In this document: in pieces, positions 1 through 9,273 of the stretch
Layout of the letters: each line of letters opens with the position of its first letter
Numbering within the stretch: the first letter of the stretch is position 1
Assembly (NCBI GenBank): GCA_002890675.1
Contig: PEFW01000019.1
Span: 1-49,171 of the forward strand
Reading direction: 5' to 3'
Origin: Candidatus Methylaffinis lahnbergensis
GTDB taxonomy: Bacteria; Pseudomonadota; Alphaproteobacteria; Rhizobiales; Beijerinckiaceae
Length of the DNA: 49,171 bases
Notes under the pieces: generated by a model
Told to the model about the DNA's origin: nothing
The model's database searches: none
Seen by the model: only the letters and a program-made list of their open reading frames with translations
Program-made: the position numbers and the translations under genes

Positions 1-432
1 CCGCCGGGTGTTCCCTTCCTCGCCTTCAGCGCCCCGGTGCTCGAGATCGCCTTCGGAAGCGCTCCAAACACAGATGCCTTCACCCTTGGGACCAGTTTCA
101 CCTTGAGCAGCACCGCGCCCGCGATCAATCCCCCTACCGATGCGGTCACGCTCCAGATCGGCACCTTCTCCATCACGATCCCGGCCGGCTCCTTCACGAA
201 GAACCACCTAGGCGATTTCATCTTAACAGCAGTGATCAACGGCGTGACCCTGGAGGCGGTGATCGAGCCCACGGGTACCCTGCGCTACGCCTTCCAGGCG
301 AGAGGGGTGAACGCGAGTTTTACCGGGACCACGAACACGGTGTATGTAACCCTGGCCATCGGCGGCGACAGCGGCGCGACCTCGGGCACGGCCGGCACGG
401 CCCCGTCGGTCACGGCCGCGACGTCCCACTAA
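1..432 (+). CDS. Secreted beta-rich protein, C-terminal part (5' end outside window)
   Basis: The frame is open from base 1, so the start lies upstream; the GTG at 37 is unlikely to be the true start. The visible 143 residues are rich in Thr, Ser, Gly and Val with alternating hydrophobic residues, as in a secreted beta-sandwich. The stretch TLQIGTFSITIPAGSF followed by LRYAFQARG resembles C-terminal modules I recall from large exported proteins of soil alphaproteobacteria. There are no cysteines and no membrane segment. It ends in a low-complexity Gly/Thr/Ala tail. A palindromic repeat and a decayed transposase lie just downstream. I assign no function. Confidence 0.6.
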   Translation, partial: PPGVPFLAFSAPVLEIAFGSAPNTDAFTLGTSFTLSSTAPAINPPTDAVTLQIGTFSITIPAGSFTKNHLGDFILTAVINGVTLEAVIEPTGTLRYAFQARGVNASFTGTTNTVYVTLAIGGDSGATSGTAGTAPSVTAATSH

Positions 433-450
433 AAAGGCGTTCTTCAAGGC

Positions 451-478
451 GTGGTCCGGTCCAATTGAATCGGATCAC
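451..478. repeat. Imperfect palindrome, interspersed-repeat type
   Basis: The 28 bases form an inverted repeat centred on CAATTG, with 11 of 14 base pairs matching and the mismatches of G/A and C/T type. GTGGTCCGGT and CGGATCAC form the outer arms. Similar palindromes built on an ATTGAATCGGATCA core are familiar between genes in Hyphomicrobiales genomes. It sits 19 bases after the stop of the left-edge gene and could also act as its transcript end. Confidence 0.45.
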
Positions 479-489
479 GCGCGGCCCGC

Positions 490-1349
490 CATCCGGTGGC
501 GCGGCGGCAGAATCCATACTTGAAGATTTTTTCGCGGATGTCGTCGCACGGATTTTCCTTCGGCGGAGCCAGCCAGAGGCTCAACTCAGCAAAGCTTAGT
601 GGAGTGGCGGGCGGAGGTTTGAGCTCTGGCGCGTGGGGCGGCGGGAAGAGAGCCGAGATATTGCCAGGAAGCACGAGCTCGCTCGAGCGATGGTTGGGGG
701 CGCCGTCAAGCACCAACAGGATATCCTGCCCGACAAACTTTCGCGACAGGACATTCAGGAAGGCCTGGAAGCACACCGTATTCGATTGTCGGCATGATCA
801 GATAGACGCAATTGCCATACATCGAAGAGACCGCGCCAAGCAAATAGATGTATTCGCGAATGAGCCCCGAGGCGACCTCGGGCCTGATGCCGATCGGGGC
901 CCAGCATGGCCGTGGCCGGTTGAGCCGCGATGTCGCGCTTGGGGTGAAACGGACGCGGCATCTGCTCGCGCCAGCCGTGCCGGGCCAGAACATTATAGAC
1001 CGTGCCGTTGCTGGTTTCGTGCAAGATGGCCTTTTCGTAGGCCGCCTTGAGATCATGGATGTTCAACATTTCGCCGGCTCCGGCGGCCTTGACAAAGCGC
1101 GTGAACCAAGGCCTTTTCCTTGGCCTGCGTCGGCTTCGGTTTGAGCGCCTTGATCCCACCGTGGTCATAGGTCATGTGCGCCCGGTTCACCGTGCTCGGC
1201 GACACGCCCATCGCCGCTGCGATCAATGGCTGCGTCATCACGCTCTCGCGCGGCAACACCATCAGGATGCGCCGACGCTGCTCTTGGGGTATTTTCCATC
1301 GCGGCGCTGTTTTCAACCGCCGGACCTGGTCCTTGGCGCATTTGACCAT
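490..1349 (-). pseudogene. Decayed IS630-family transposase
   Basis: The start at 1349 has a strong ribosome site (GGAGGG six bases upstream). The first frame gives a helix-turn-helix region with MGVSPSTVNRAHMTYDHGG. The reading then moves to a second frame near 1110 (LNIHDLKAAYEKAILHE and VYNVLARHGWRE, as in the IS630 second HTH/linker), to a third near 950-790 (PIGIRPEV, GNCVYLIMPT), and to a fourth near 776 with LVLDGAPNH and LFPPPHAPEL, the DDE-region signature of IS630. A scrap of the C-terminus (DDIREKIFK) follows. At least three frameshifts and a lost tail make it non-functional. I could not find clear terminal inverted repeats. Confidence 0.8.
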
Positions 1350-1552
1350 CTGTTCCCTCCGAATCAAATGATCCGAGGGAATCACACCTTGCGTCCCGAA
1401 GACAAATCACTCCGATGTCCGCTCCACGGCACCGCAAGCGCTTCGATTCAAATCAGCGATGGAAGCGGTATAGGAGAAATAATTTTTCTTCGCCATTTTG
1501 CTTTGTGTCCTTGACGGGGCAAAACCGTGGAAGTAGCGGCGGGTGCCTTGGT

Positions 1553-2152
1553 CTATTTCTTGCTCCCAGCCGCGGCGGCGGCGAGCTGCATCTTGACGAT
1601 TTTGTCGGGCGCGGTCACCGCGCCATTGGCTTCCTTGGCGCCCTTCTTGATCTTATCGACCACGTCCATGCCCGAAATCACCTGGCCGATAACGGTATAT
1701 TTATTGTTCAAGAACGCCGCATCGGCGAAGCAGATGAAAAACTGCGAATTGGCTGAATCCGGATCTTGCGAACGGGCCATGCCGACGGTGCCGCGCGTAA
1801 ACGGCTCGGCGGAAAATTCCGCCGGAATATTTGGCAGATCGGATTTGCCCATGCCGGTACCGGTGGGATCGCCCGTCTGCGCCATGAACCCATCGATGAC
1901 CCGGTGGAAGACGAGGCCGTTGTAGAAGCCGCGCTTCGTCAATGCCTCGATTTGAATCACATGTTTGGGCGCGAGATCGGGCCGGAGCTGGATCGTGACA
2001 CGGCCGTCCTTGGTGTCGAGATAGAGCGTGTGTTGGAGGTCTTGCAGTGGTGCGGCGGAAAGCCCATTCGAAAATTGGCCATAGCCGAAGGAAAGGCCCA
2101 CGGCAATACCCAAGCCCAAGACGGCGTGGATCGTCATCCGTTGAAACGTCAT
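1553..2152 (-). CDS. Cyclophilin-type peptidyl-prolyl isomerase, exported
   Basis: A 199-residue protein that catalyses cis-trans isomerisation of X-Pro bonds during folding. A hydrophobic N-terminal segment (residues 8-25) reads as a signal peptide or anchor, placing it in the periplasm. The cyclophilin core starts near residue 40 and contains the FHRVIDGFMAQTGDP signature (about 81-95) and NSQFFICFAD. The C-terminus is Ala/Lys-rich. The gene follows coaD on the same strand with a 38-base gap, a common alphaproteobacterial order that usually continues with a second isomerase and queA. Here the downstream side is the IS630 remnant instead. ATG at 2137 is an alternative start. Confidence 0.9.
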   Translation of the reverse strand: MTFQRMTIHAVLGLGIAVGLSFGYGQFSNGLSAAPLQDLQHTLYLDTKDGRVTIQLRPDLAPKHVIQIEALTKRGFYNGLVFHRVIDGFMAQTGDPTGTGMGKSDLPNIPAEFSAEPFTRGTVGMARSQDPDSANSQFFICFADAAFLNNKYTVIGQVISGMDVVDKIKKGAKEANGAVTAPDKIVKMQLAAAAAGSKK

Positions 2153-2190
2153 TCTAATCTGGTCCTTTTAAACAGAAGCAAGCCACGGGG

Positions 2191-2691
2191 TCAGTTGGGC
2201 GCGCGCCGTTTGGCGAGCGCAAGCGCGACCGCCTCGGGCACGAATGCCGTCACGTCGCCGCCGAGCCCTGCGATCTGCCGCACCAATGTCGCGCTAATAT
2301 GACGAACCGCGGGCGAAGCCGCGAAAAACACTGTTTTGATGTACGGCGCCATCGCTCCGTTCATCGCCGCCATCCGCATCTCGGCGTCAAGGTCCGTATT
2401 ATCACGAAGACCGCGCAACATCATGCTCGCTCCGGCTTCCCGCGCGGCCTCGACCGCAAGCCCAGAAAATGTGCGCACCGAAAGTTTACACGCGAAGGCC
2501 ATTGGAAGGCCGCCGCAGACCTGTTCGATAAGAGCGGAGCGTTCCGCGACGCCGAGCATCGGTGTCTTGCCCGGATCCACGCCGATCGCGACGACGAGCT
2601 CGTCGCACAATGCCCCGGCGCTTTCGATGACATCGACATGGCCGTTGGTCAAGGGATCGAACGAACCGGCATAAAGGGCGACGCGGATCAT
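2191..2691 (-). CDS. coaD: Phosphopantetheine adenylyltransferase
   Basis: A 166-residue cytoplasmic enzyme that transfers AMP from ATP to 4'-phosphopantetheine, the fourth step of coenzyme A synthesis. The nucleotidyltransferase signature [10 protein letters not shown] is at residues 9-18 and the second motif HISATLVR near 131-138, where ISSTxVR is usual. The length is normal for the family. GGGAG six to seven bases before the ATG supports the start at 2691. It is followed by the exported peptidyl-prolyl isomerase gene. The upstream gene on the same strand is the ferredoxin-NADP reductase gene, 37 bases away, so one transcript may cover both. Confidence 0.96.
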   Translation of the reverse strand: MIRVALYAGSFDPLTNGHVDVIESAGALCDELVVAIGVDPGKTPMLGVAERSALIEQVCGGLPMAFACKLSVRTFSGLAVEAAREAGASMMLRGLRDNTDLDAEMRMAAMNGAMAPYIKTVFFAASPAVRHISATLVRQIAGLGGDVTAFVPEAVALALAKRRAPN

Positions 2692-2728
2692 GTTCTCTCC
2701 CGAGCCGGCGCGATATGGCGGGGCGGTT

Positions 2729-4758
<2,030 letters not shown>

Positions 4759-4906
4759 GGCTTCGGACTTTCTGGTTGGCTGTCCCACGCAATGTGCAAA
4801 CGCGTTTACCGGCCCCGGCCGAACCGGATCGCCCTTTGTCCAGCGAAGCTCGCGTCCCCACCCGTTTCGGCGCAAAGGGCCAGTTTCCGCTCCGGCGAAA
4901 ACGCTC

Positions 4907-5227
4907 CTAGCCTTGCCGGTCCGGGGTGGTTACGACGAGCCCGTCGAGGTCAGGCGTGACCTTGATTTGACAACTGAGCCGCGAGTTGGGCTGAACCTTA
5001 TAGGCAAAATCCAGCATATCTTCTTCCTGGTCCGACGCCTTGCCGGTGCGACCCACCCATTTTTCGCCGACATAGACGTGGCACGTCGCGCAGGCACAGC
5101 CGCCGCCGCATTCGGCGGTGATCTCGGGGATCGCGTTGCGGATGGCGTTTTCCATGACCGTGGCGCCTTCTTGCGCCTCGATGGTCCGGGCTTCGCCAAA
5201 GGAGTCGATATAGGTGATCTTGACCAT
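4907..5227 (-). CDS. [2Fe-2S] ferredoxin, adrenodoxin type
   Basis: A 106-residue soluble electron carrier. The cysteine spacing C-x5-C-x2-C appears in CGGGCACATC, and the fourth ligand in SCQI about 37 residues later, as in adrenodoxin and FdVI-type ferredoxins. HVYVGEKW follows the cluster loop, typical of the group. Length is normal. Such proteins donate to P450 or Fe-S assembly systems. Here the genes downstream on the same strand encode a haem-binding membrane protein and a ferredoxin reductase, which suggests a local redox chain. The gap to the DUF3365 start is 148 bases if that gene starts at 4758. Confidence 0.93.
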   Translation of the reverse strand: MVKITYIDSFGEARTIEAQEGATVMENAIRNAIPEITAECGGGCACATCHVYVGEKWVGRTGKASDQEEDMLDFAYKVQPNSRLSCQIKVTPDLDGLVVTTPDRQG

Positions 5228-5495
5228 GAATCCCGCATGTTCCGTCGCCGCGCGGCAAACGAAGGCTCTTGTTCGTGGGGGGAGGTGCCAAGTTTATATT
5301 GATCGGTGTTTTCATAATCAAGTGCCTGCGCGATGAACAGAGGCGCCTGGCCGACGTTCAAGGGGCGTTTAGCTGTTCGCATATGGCGCGGGCTTGCCGT
5401 CGGCGAGCCGCGGATGGTCATGCTCGACATGTTCGATTGCGTGTTGCCGACGCGCACCGGACGCCATGGACTTGCCTATACGAGGGCCGGGCGGC

Positions 5496-5854
5496 TCAAT
5501 TTGCGCAATGCGCGCCACGCGGACGATCCGTCCCCAATCGATCCGCTGTCGTCTTGCGCGAGCGCCATTCGGCGTCACGCTGTTTATGTTCCCAAGTTAC
5601 TTGCCAAAATTTGCTGCCACGATTTGCCAACGTCCATGCGAGGCTGCACAAAGCCCCAAAGCATGCGACCGCGAACGATAGTTCGTCTTCGCGTTCCTTC
5701 ATCAGCGCCGCATAGGCGACGAGAGCGGCCCCGATGAATGTCCAAAAGAAGAGAGACGCTTCCAGAAAAGATCGATTTCGAATTTTCGCACATCAGAAGC
5801 GTGATCGAACGTTTTTACCTTATGCTCTTTCGCTCGATCGCTTGCTTCGTCCAT
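5496..5854 (-). pseudogene. RipA-family small membrane protein, frameshifted
   Basis: ATG 5854 has a purine-rich ribosome site (GAGGGGGAAA) nine bases upstream. The frame reads to KFEIDLFWKR and then loses register at 5757-5758. Adding one base in that Arg codon restores SLFFWTFIGAALVAYAAL, then LSFAVACFGALCSLAWTLANRG and SKFWQVTWEHK, about 119 residues in all. Two membrane helices and the FEIDLFWKR/NRGSKFWQ signatures match RipA-family octameric membrane proteins, known from Francisella and widespread as uncharacterised genes. As it stands, translation would end after some 50 residues. The lesion is either real decay or a missing base in the sequence. Positions 5228-5495 hold nothing I can support. 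Confidence 0.7.
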
Positions 5855-6027
5855 CTCGGTTTCCCCCTCGCATAGTACGCCTGGATCGTATGCGCTCGAC
5901 GATAACCCGGAGCCTACCAGGAATGCCTAGACGGCCACAACGTGAAAAGCGCCCGCCGCCGTGATCGGCAACGCCGTCCAGGTCATGCAGATCACAACGA
6001 AGTAAAGGGCAGGCCGTAATCCCAAAA

Positions 6028-7272
6028 TTACCGGCCAAGCCGGCCGCTCACTTCCGCCGCAAGTCGCGCCATCAGTTCTGGGGTGGCAAAGCCGTCGGCC
6101 GGAACGGCCCCAATACTAATTTGGAAGTCATGGATCGCGTCGCGCGAGGCCTGCCCGAAACGGCCATCGATTTCTCCGTGATAATGCCCTAGCTTTTCGA
6201 GCAGGCGTTGAATCTCAGCCTTTTGCGTCCGGCTCAAAAAAATCTCTCCCACCGGCCAATGGCCCCGCGGCGCGGGTTTGCCTTCGATCCGCTGCGCGAG
6301 CAAGCTAAGCGAAAGGGCGTAGGAATCCGAATTATTGTACGCCTTGAGAACCCAGTAATTTGCCGACAAAAGGAAGGCCGGACCGGCCGCGCCGGACGGA
6401 AGATATAAGATCGCGTCGCCTTGTGGAAACGCGTCCCCGTTGGCGCTTTTGACGCCCTGCGCGGCAAAGGCGGCGAAGGTGCCATGCAACGAGGCAAAGC
6501 CGAAATTTTCGGGCAGAATTGCTTCCGCTCCCCAGGCGAGGCCCGGTTGCCAGCCGGATTGGCGTAAAAAATTCGCGATCGAGGCCAGGCTATCGAGGGG
6601 GTTGTTCCAAATATCGGGCGAGCCTCGTCCCGTGTAACTGACCGCATATTTGAGAAAGGCCGATGGAAGAAACTGCGGGCCGCCCATCGCGCCGGCCCAG
6701 GAGCCATTCATTGCTGCGCGGGCGGCAGAGCCTTTGTCGAGCATGACAAGCGCGCTGATCAATTCGTCGCGGAAAACCGGCCGGTCCTGGCGCTGATATG
6801 CCAAGGTCGCGAGCGACCGGATGACGTCTTTCTCACCTTTTGCTTTCCCAAAGTCCGTCTCGATGCCGAAAGCCGCGAGAAGGATTTCGCGTGGCACCCC
6901 GAAGCGCCGTTCGATCTGCTTTAGTTCGTCTTGCCACCTATGCAGGCATTCGCGGCCACGCGCGATGCGACGGGGCGAAACGGCTTCGTCGAGATAGGAT
7001 TTGAGAGGCTTGTCGAACTCCGCCTGCCGGTTCGACGCTGCGGGCGCGGCGGGGTCGGGGGTGAGCCCAGCGAAAGCCGAGTGAAAAGTTCCGCGCGCGA
7101 TCCCTTTTTCTTCGGCAAGCGGCCAGAGGCCTTGCAAAAACTCTTGGAAGCCCTCTGGTATGGGCGCCACGCGGTTTGCGGGCTGGTCGAGCGCCGAGAC
7201 GAAGCGCGCCGGCCCGCAAAGCGCTAGCGGCAAAACTGCAAGGAGGCGTAAGAGCTGGAAATTGTGCCGCAT
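6028..7272 (-). CDS. Lytic murein transglycosylase, MltB family
   Basis: A 414-residue periplasmic enzyme that cleaves peptidoglycan between MurNAc and GlcNAc with 1,6-anhydro product. A signal peptide covers about residues 1-27 (LLRLLAVLPLALCGPARFVSA). The catalytic Glu is in GIETDFG (about residue 138), followed by the MltB-like GAMGGPQFLPSAFLKYAV block. The C-terminal 60 residues form a peptidoglycan-binding domain (LEKLGHYHGEIDGRFG). I chose ATG 7272 because it begins the signal peptide; the frame extends to 7392. It is transcribed away from dmeR, sharing a 156-base intergenic region that contains the dmeR promoter. Confidence 0.92.
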   Translation of the reverse strand: MRHNFQLLRLLAVLPLALCGPARFVSALDQPANRVAPIPEGFQEFLQGLWPLAEEKGIARGTFHSAFAGLTPDPAAPAASNRQAEFDKPLKSYLDEAVSPRRIARGRECLHRWQDELKQIERRFGVPREILLAAFGIETDFGKAKGEKDVIRSLATLAYQRQDRPVFRDELISALVMLDKGSAARAAMNGSWAGAMGGPQFLPSAFLKYAVSYTGRGSPDIWNNPLDSLASIANFLRQSGWQPGLAWGAEAILPENFGFASLHGTFAAFAAQGVKSANGDAFPQGDAILYLPSGAAGPAFLLSANYWVLKAYNNSDSYALSLSLLAQRIEGKPAPRGHWPVGEIFLSRTQKAEIQRLLEKLGHYHGEIDGRFGQASRDAIHDFQISIGAVPADGFATPELMARLAAEVSGRLGR

Positions 7273-7357
7273 TTGTTTGCGTGAACCGAATTCCACTTCG
7301 CAGACAAATGCAAGCCCGCCGGTCTTCCAACGCCTATTTCGGTAAGGGCCGCTCTCA

Positions 7358-7386
7358 TTGACCTCCTTGCCCACGGCATATAGGAT
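7358..7386 (+). promoter_or_regulatory. Candidate sigma-70-type promoter of dmeRF
   Basis: TTGACC at 7358-7363 and TAGGAT at 7381-7386 are separated by 17 bases. The -10 element lies inside the proposed DmeR operator, so a bound repressor would block polymerase. The dmeR start codon is about 43 bases downstream of the -10 element. Confidence 0.65.
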
Positions 7387-7398
7387 ACCCACCTATAG
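7378..7398. promoter_or_regulatory. Candidate DmeR operator
   Basis: ATATAGGATACCCACCTATAG is an AT-rich inverted repeat (TATAGG/CCTATA) around a short C-tract, the design of type-1 operators of the RcnR/DmeR/FrmR class. It resembles the AT-flanked C-tract box I recall for rhizobial DmeR, though the C-tract here is interrupted by an A. It overlaps the candidate -10 element and precedes a DmeR-like repressor gene. Confidence 0.7.
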
Positions 7399-7428
7399 CA
7401 ATGTCAGTCCTGCCGAAGAAAGCCGGGC

Positions 7429-7707
7429 ATGGGCCACGTCATTTCCGACAAGCAAAAGCTTCTGAACCGGGTGCGCCGCATTCGCGGGCAGGTCGAAGCC
7501 ATCGAACGCGCGCTCGACGACGAAGCTGGTTGCGCGCAGATCATGCATCAGATCGCCGGTTGCCGTGGCGCGATCAACAGCCTGCTGGTGGAGGTGGTCG
7601 AGGATCACATCCGCACCCATTTGGTCGATCCGGCCAAGAATCCGGAGGCGCTCGACGCCGAGGCGGCGGCACAACTGATCGAGGTCGTTCACAGCTATTT
7701 CCGATGA
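7429..7707 (+). CDS. dmeR: Ni/Co-responsive repressor, RcnR/DmeR type (DUF156)
   Basis: A 92-residue all-helical repressor of the CsoR/RcnR/FrmR family, which releases its operator when metal binds. The ligand set His3, Cys35, His60 and His64 is all present, the fingerprint of the Ni/Co-sensing RcnR/DmeR branch rather than copper or formaldehyde sensors. The N-terminal MGHV places His3 correctly and supports the ATG at 7429. The gene for a DmeF-type efflux pump begins 25 bases downstream, giving the known dmeRF layout. An operator-like palindrome overlapping the -10 element suggests autorepression. Confidence 0.93.
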   Translation: MGHVISDKQKLLNRVRRIRGQVEAIERALDDEAGCAQIMHQIAGCRGAINSLLVEVVEDHIRTHLVDPAKNPEALDAEAAAQLIEVVHSYFR

Positions 7708-7732
7708 GGATCCGGGCCACGCAGGAGGGATG

Positions 7733-9067
7733 ATGAACGACCAGGATGCCATGCCTTTAGGCGAACACAGCCATATTTTTCTTGGCGCCGGCCATGCCCT
7801 GAACGAGCGCAGGACTTGGGCCGCGATTTCGCTCGCGGGATTCATGATGGTCGCGGAAATCGCGGGGGGCACCCTGTTTGGGTCGCTCGCCGTGGTCGCC
7901 GATGGCTTTCATATGGCAACCCACGCCTTGGCGCTCTTGATCGCGGCCGTGGCTTATTCCTATGCGCGCACGCACGCCAATGATCCCCGTTTCGTGTTCG
8001 GCACGGGAAAGCTCGGCGATCTCGCCGGTTTTACGAGCGCCCTCGTCCTTGCGATCATCGCCTTGATCATCGGCTATGAGGCGGGGTTGCGTCTTTTTTC
8101 GCCGGTGACGATTCATTTCGACGAGGCGATTTTGATCGCGGCCGGCGGTCTAATCGTGAACATTGCCACCGCCTGGCTCCTAAGTGCGGGTGGCGGAAAT
8201 CATCATGGCCATGCGCATGGCCACGGGGTTGGGCATCGCGGGGGGCACGACGCGCATGCCCATGACGAGCCTCGCCGCATCGACACCGGGCGGGGAATTT
8301 TGCTTTTGGAGGTATTCGAGGATGGCGTGCCGCCGCGTTTCCGGCTGCGCCGCGAGGACACTCTCGAACCTGGGTCAGTGCTTGGCGATAGAGCCGCGTC
8401 GATCGAAACCGAACGCCCAGGCGGCACACGGCAGAATTTCCGCTTCGCCGATCGTGGGGCTTTTCTCGAATCGGTGGAAGAAATTCCCGAGCCGCATGCG
8501 TTCAAGGTCCGCTTGCGGCTCGCGGGCCTCGAGCACGCCGATGTTTACGAGTTCGATTTTGTTGAGCACGGGCATGGCGGCGCTCCGTTCGCCGCTGGTG
8601 CTGGCCGCGATAACAACATGCGCGCGGCTTTCGTGCATGTGGCTGCGGACGCGGCGGTCTCGGTGCTTGCGATATGCGGACTGCTCCTCGGGCGCTTTTT
8701 TGGCTGGGTCTTTATGGACCCCCTCATGGGCATCGTGGGGGCTTTGGTCATCGCCAATTGGGCCTATGGCCTAATCCGCGACACCGGCGGCGTGCTCCTG
8801 GATATGAACCCCGATAAGGCAATGGCTGAAGAGCTTCGACGCGCGATCGAAAGCGACGGCGACCGCTTGGCGGATCTCCATCTTTGGCGGCTCGGCCCCG
8901 GCCATCTCGGCGCGATCGTCTCGATCATGACGGCCCACCCCCGCGATGCGGAATTTTACCGGTCGCGGCTAAGCCGGTTCCGAATGCTCTCCCATGTCAC
9001 GATCGAAGTGCGCGACGCAATCCCTTCTAGCAATGCGAACAAACGGTCTCCTCCCGCCGCCGGATGA
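7733..9067 (+). CDS. dmeF: Cation diffusion facilitator, Co/Ni efflux DmeF
   Basis: A 444-residue inner-membrane proton-metal antiporter of the CDF family. Four membrane helices lie between about residues 28 and 152, with the metal-site motif VADGFHMATH in the second. A His-rich stretch (about 157-178) is followed by a soluble insertion of roughly 110 residues (EVFEDGVPPRFRLRRED, then VRLRLAGLEHADVYEF). The last two helices carry HVAAD. A short cytoplasmic domain ends the protein. The insertion makes it longer than ordinary CDF pumps of about 300 residues. ATG 7733 has AGGAGG at a suitable distance; ATG 7730 is too close to it. It follows dmeR. Confidence 0.92.
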   Translation: MNDQDAMPLGEHSHIFLGAGHALNERRTWAAISLAGFMMVAEIAGGTLFGSLAVVADGFHMATHALALLIAAVAYSYARTHANDPRFVFGTGKLGDLAGFTSALVLAIIALIIGYEAGLRLFSPVTIHFDEAILIAAGGLIVNIATAWLLSAGGGNHHGHAHGHGVGHRGGHDAHAHDEPRRIDTGRGILLLEVFEDGVPPRFRLRREDTLEPGSVLGDRAASIETERPGGTRQNFRFADRGAFLESVEEIPEPHAFKVRLRLAGLEHADVYEFDFVEHGHGGAPFAAGAGRDNNMRAAFVHVAADAAVSVLAICGLLLGRFFGWVFMDPLMGIVGALVIANWAYGLIRDTGGVLLDMNPDKAMAEELRRAIESDGDRLADLHLWRLGPGHLGAIVSIMTAHPRDAEFYRSRLSRFRMLSHVTIEVRDAIPSSNANKRSPPAAG

Positions 9068-9273
9068 CCGGCAGGATGCGGAAAATCGTCCGATGAACCT
9101 GCCTCGCACAAGAAATTTTGCCCAGGATGGGGCAGAGCGGCCTGGAAGGAGCGTGTCGCGCGATTGTCGTGGCACCCCTAATCCTCACGGGTTTCGCACT
9201 AATGGCAAGATTTGCATAAAGTTGGCTGATTCGCGCGGTAAGAATTTCGATTCGGCCATAGTAGGAGGGGTGG

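Noticed and set aside
5929..6030. Minus-strand hydrophobic stretch (RPALYFVVICMTWTALPITA)
   Set aside because: It reads like one membrane helix and lies between the RipA-like gene and the transglycosylase, but has no ATG and no ribosome site; too little to call a gene.
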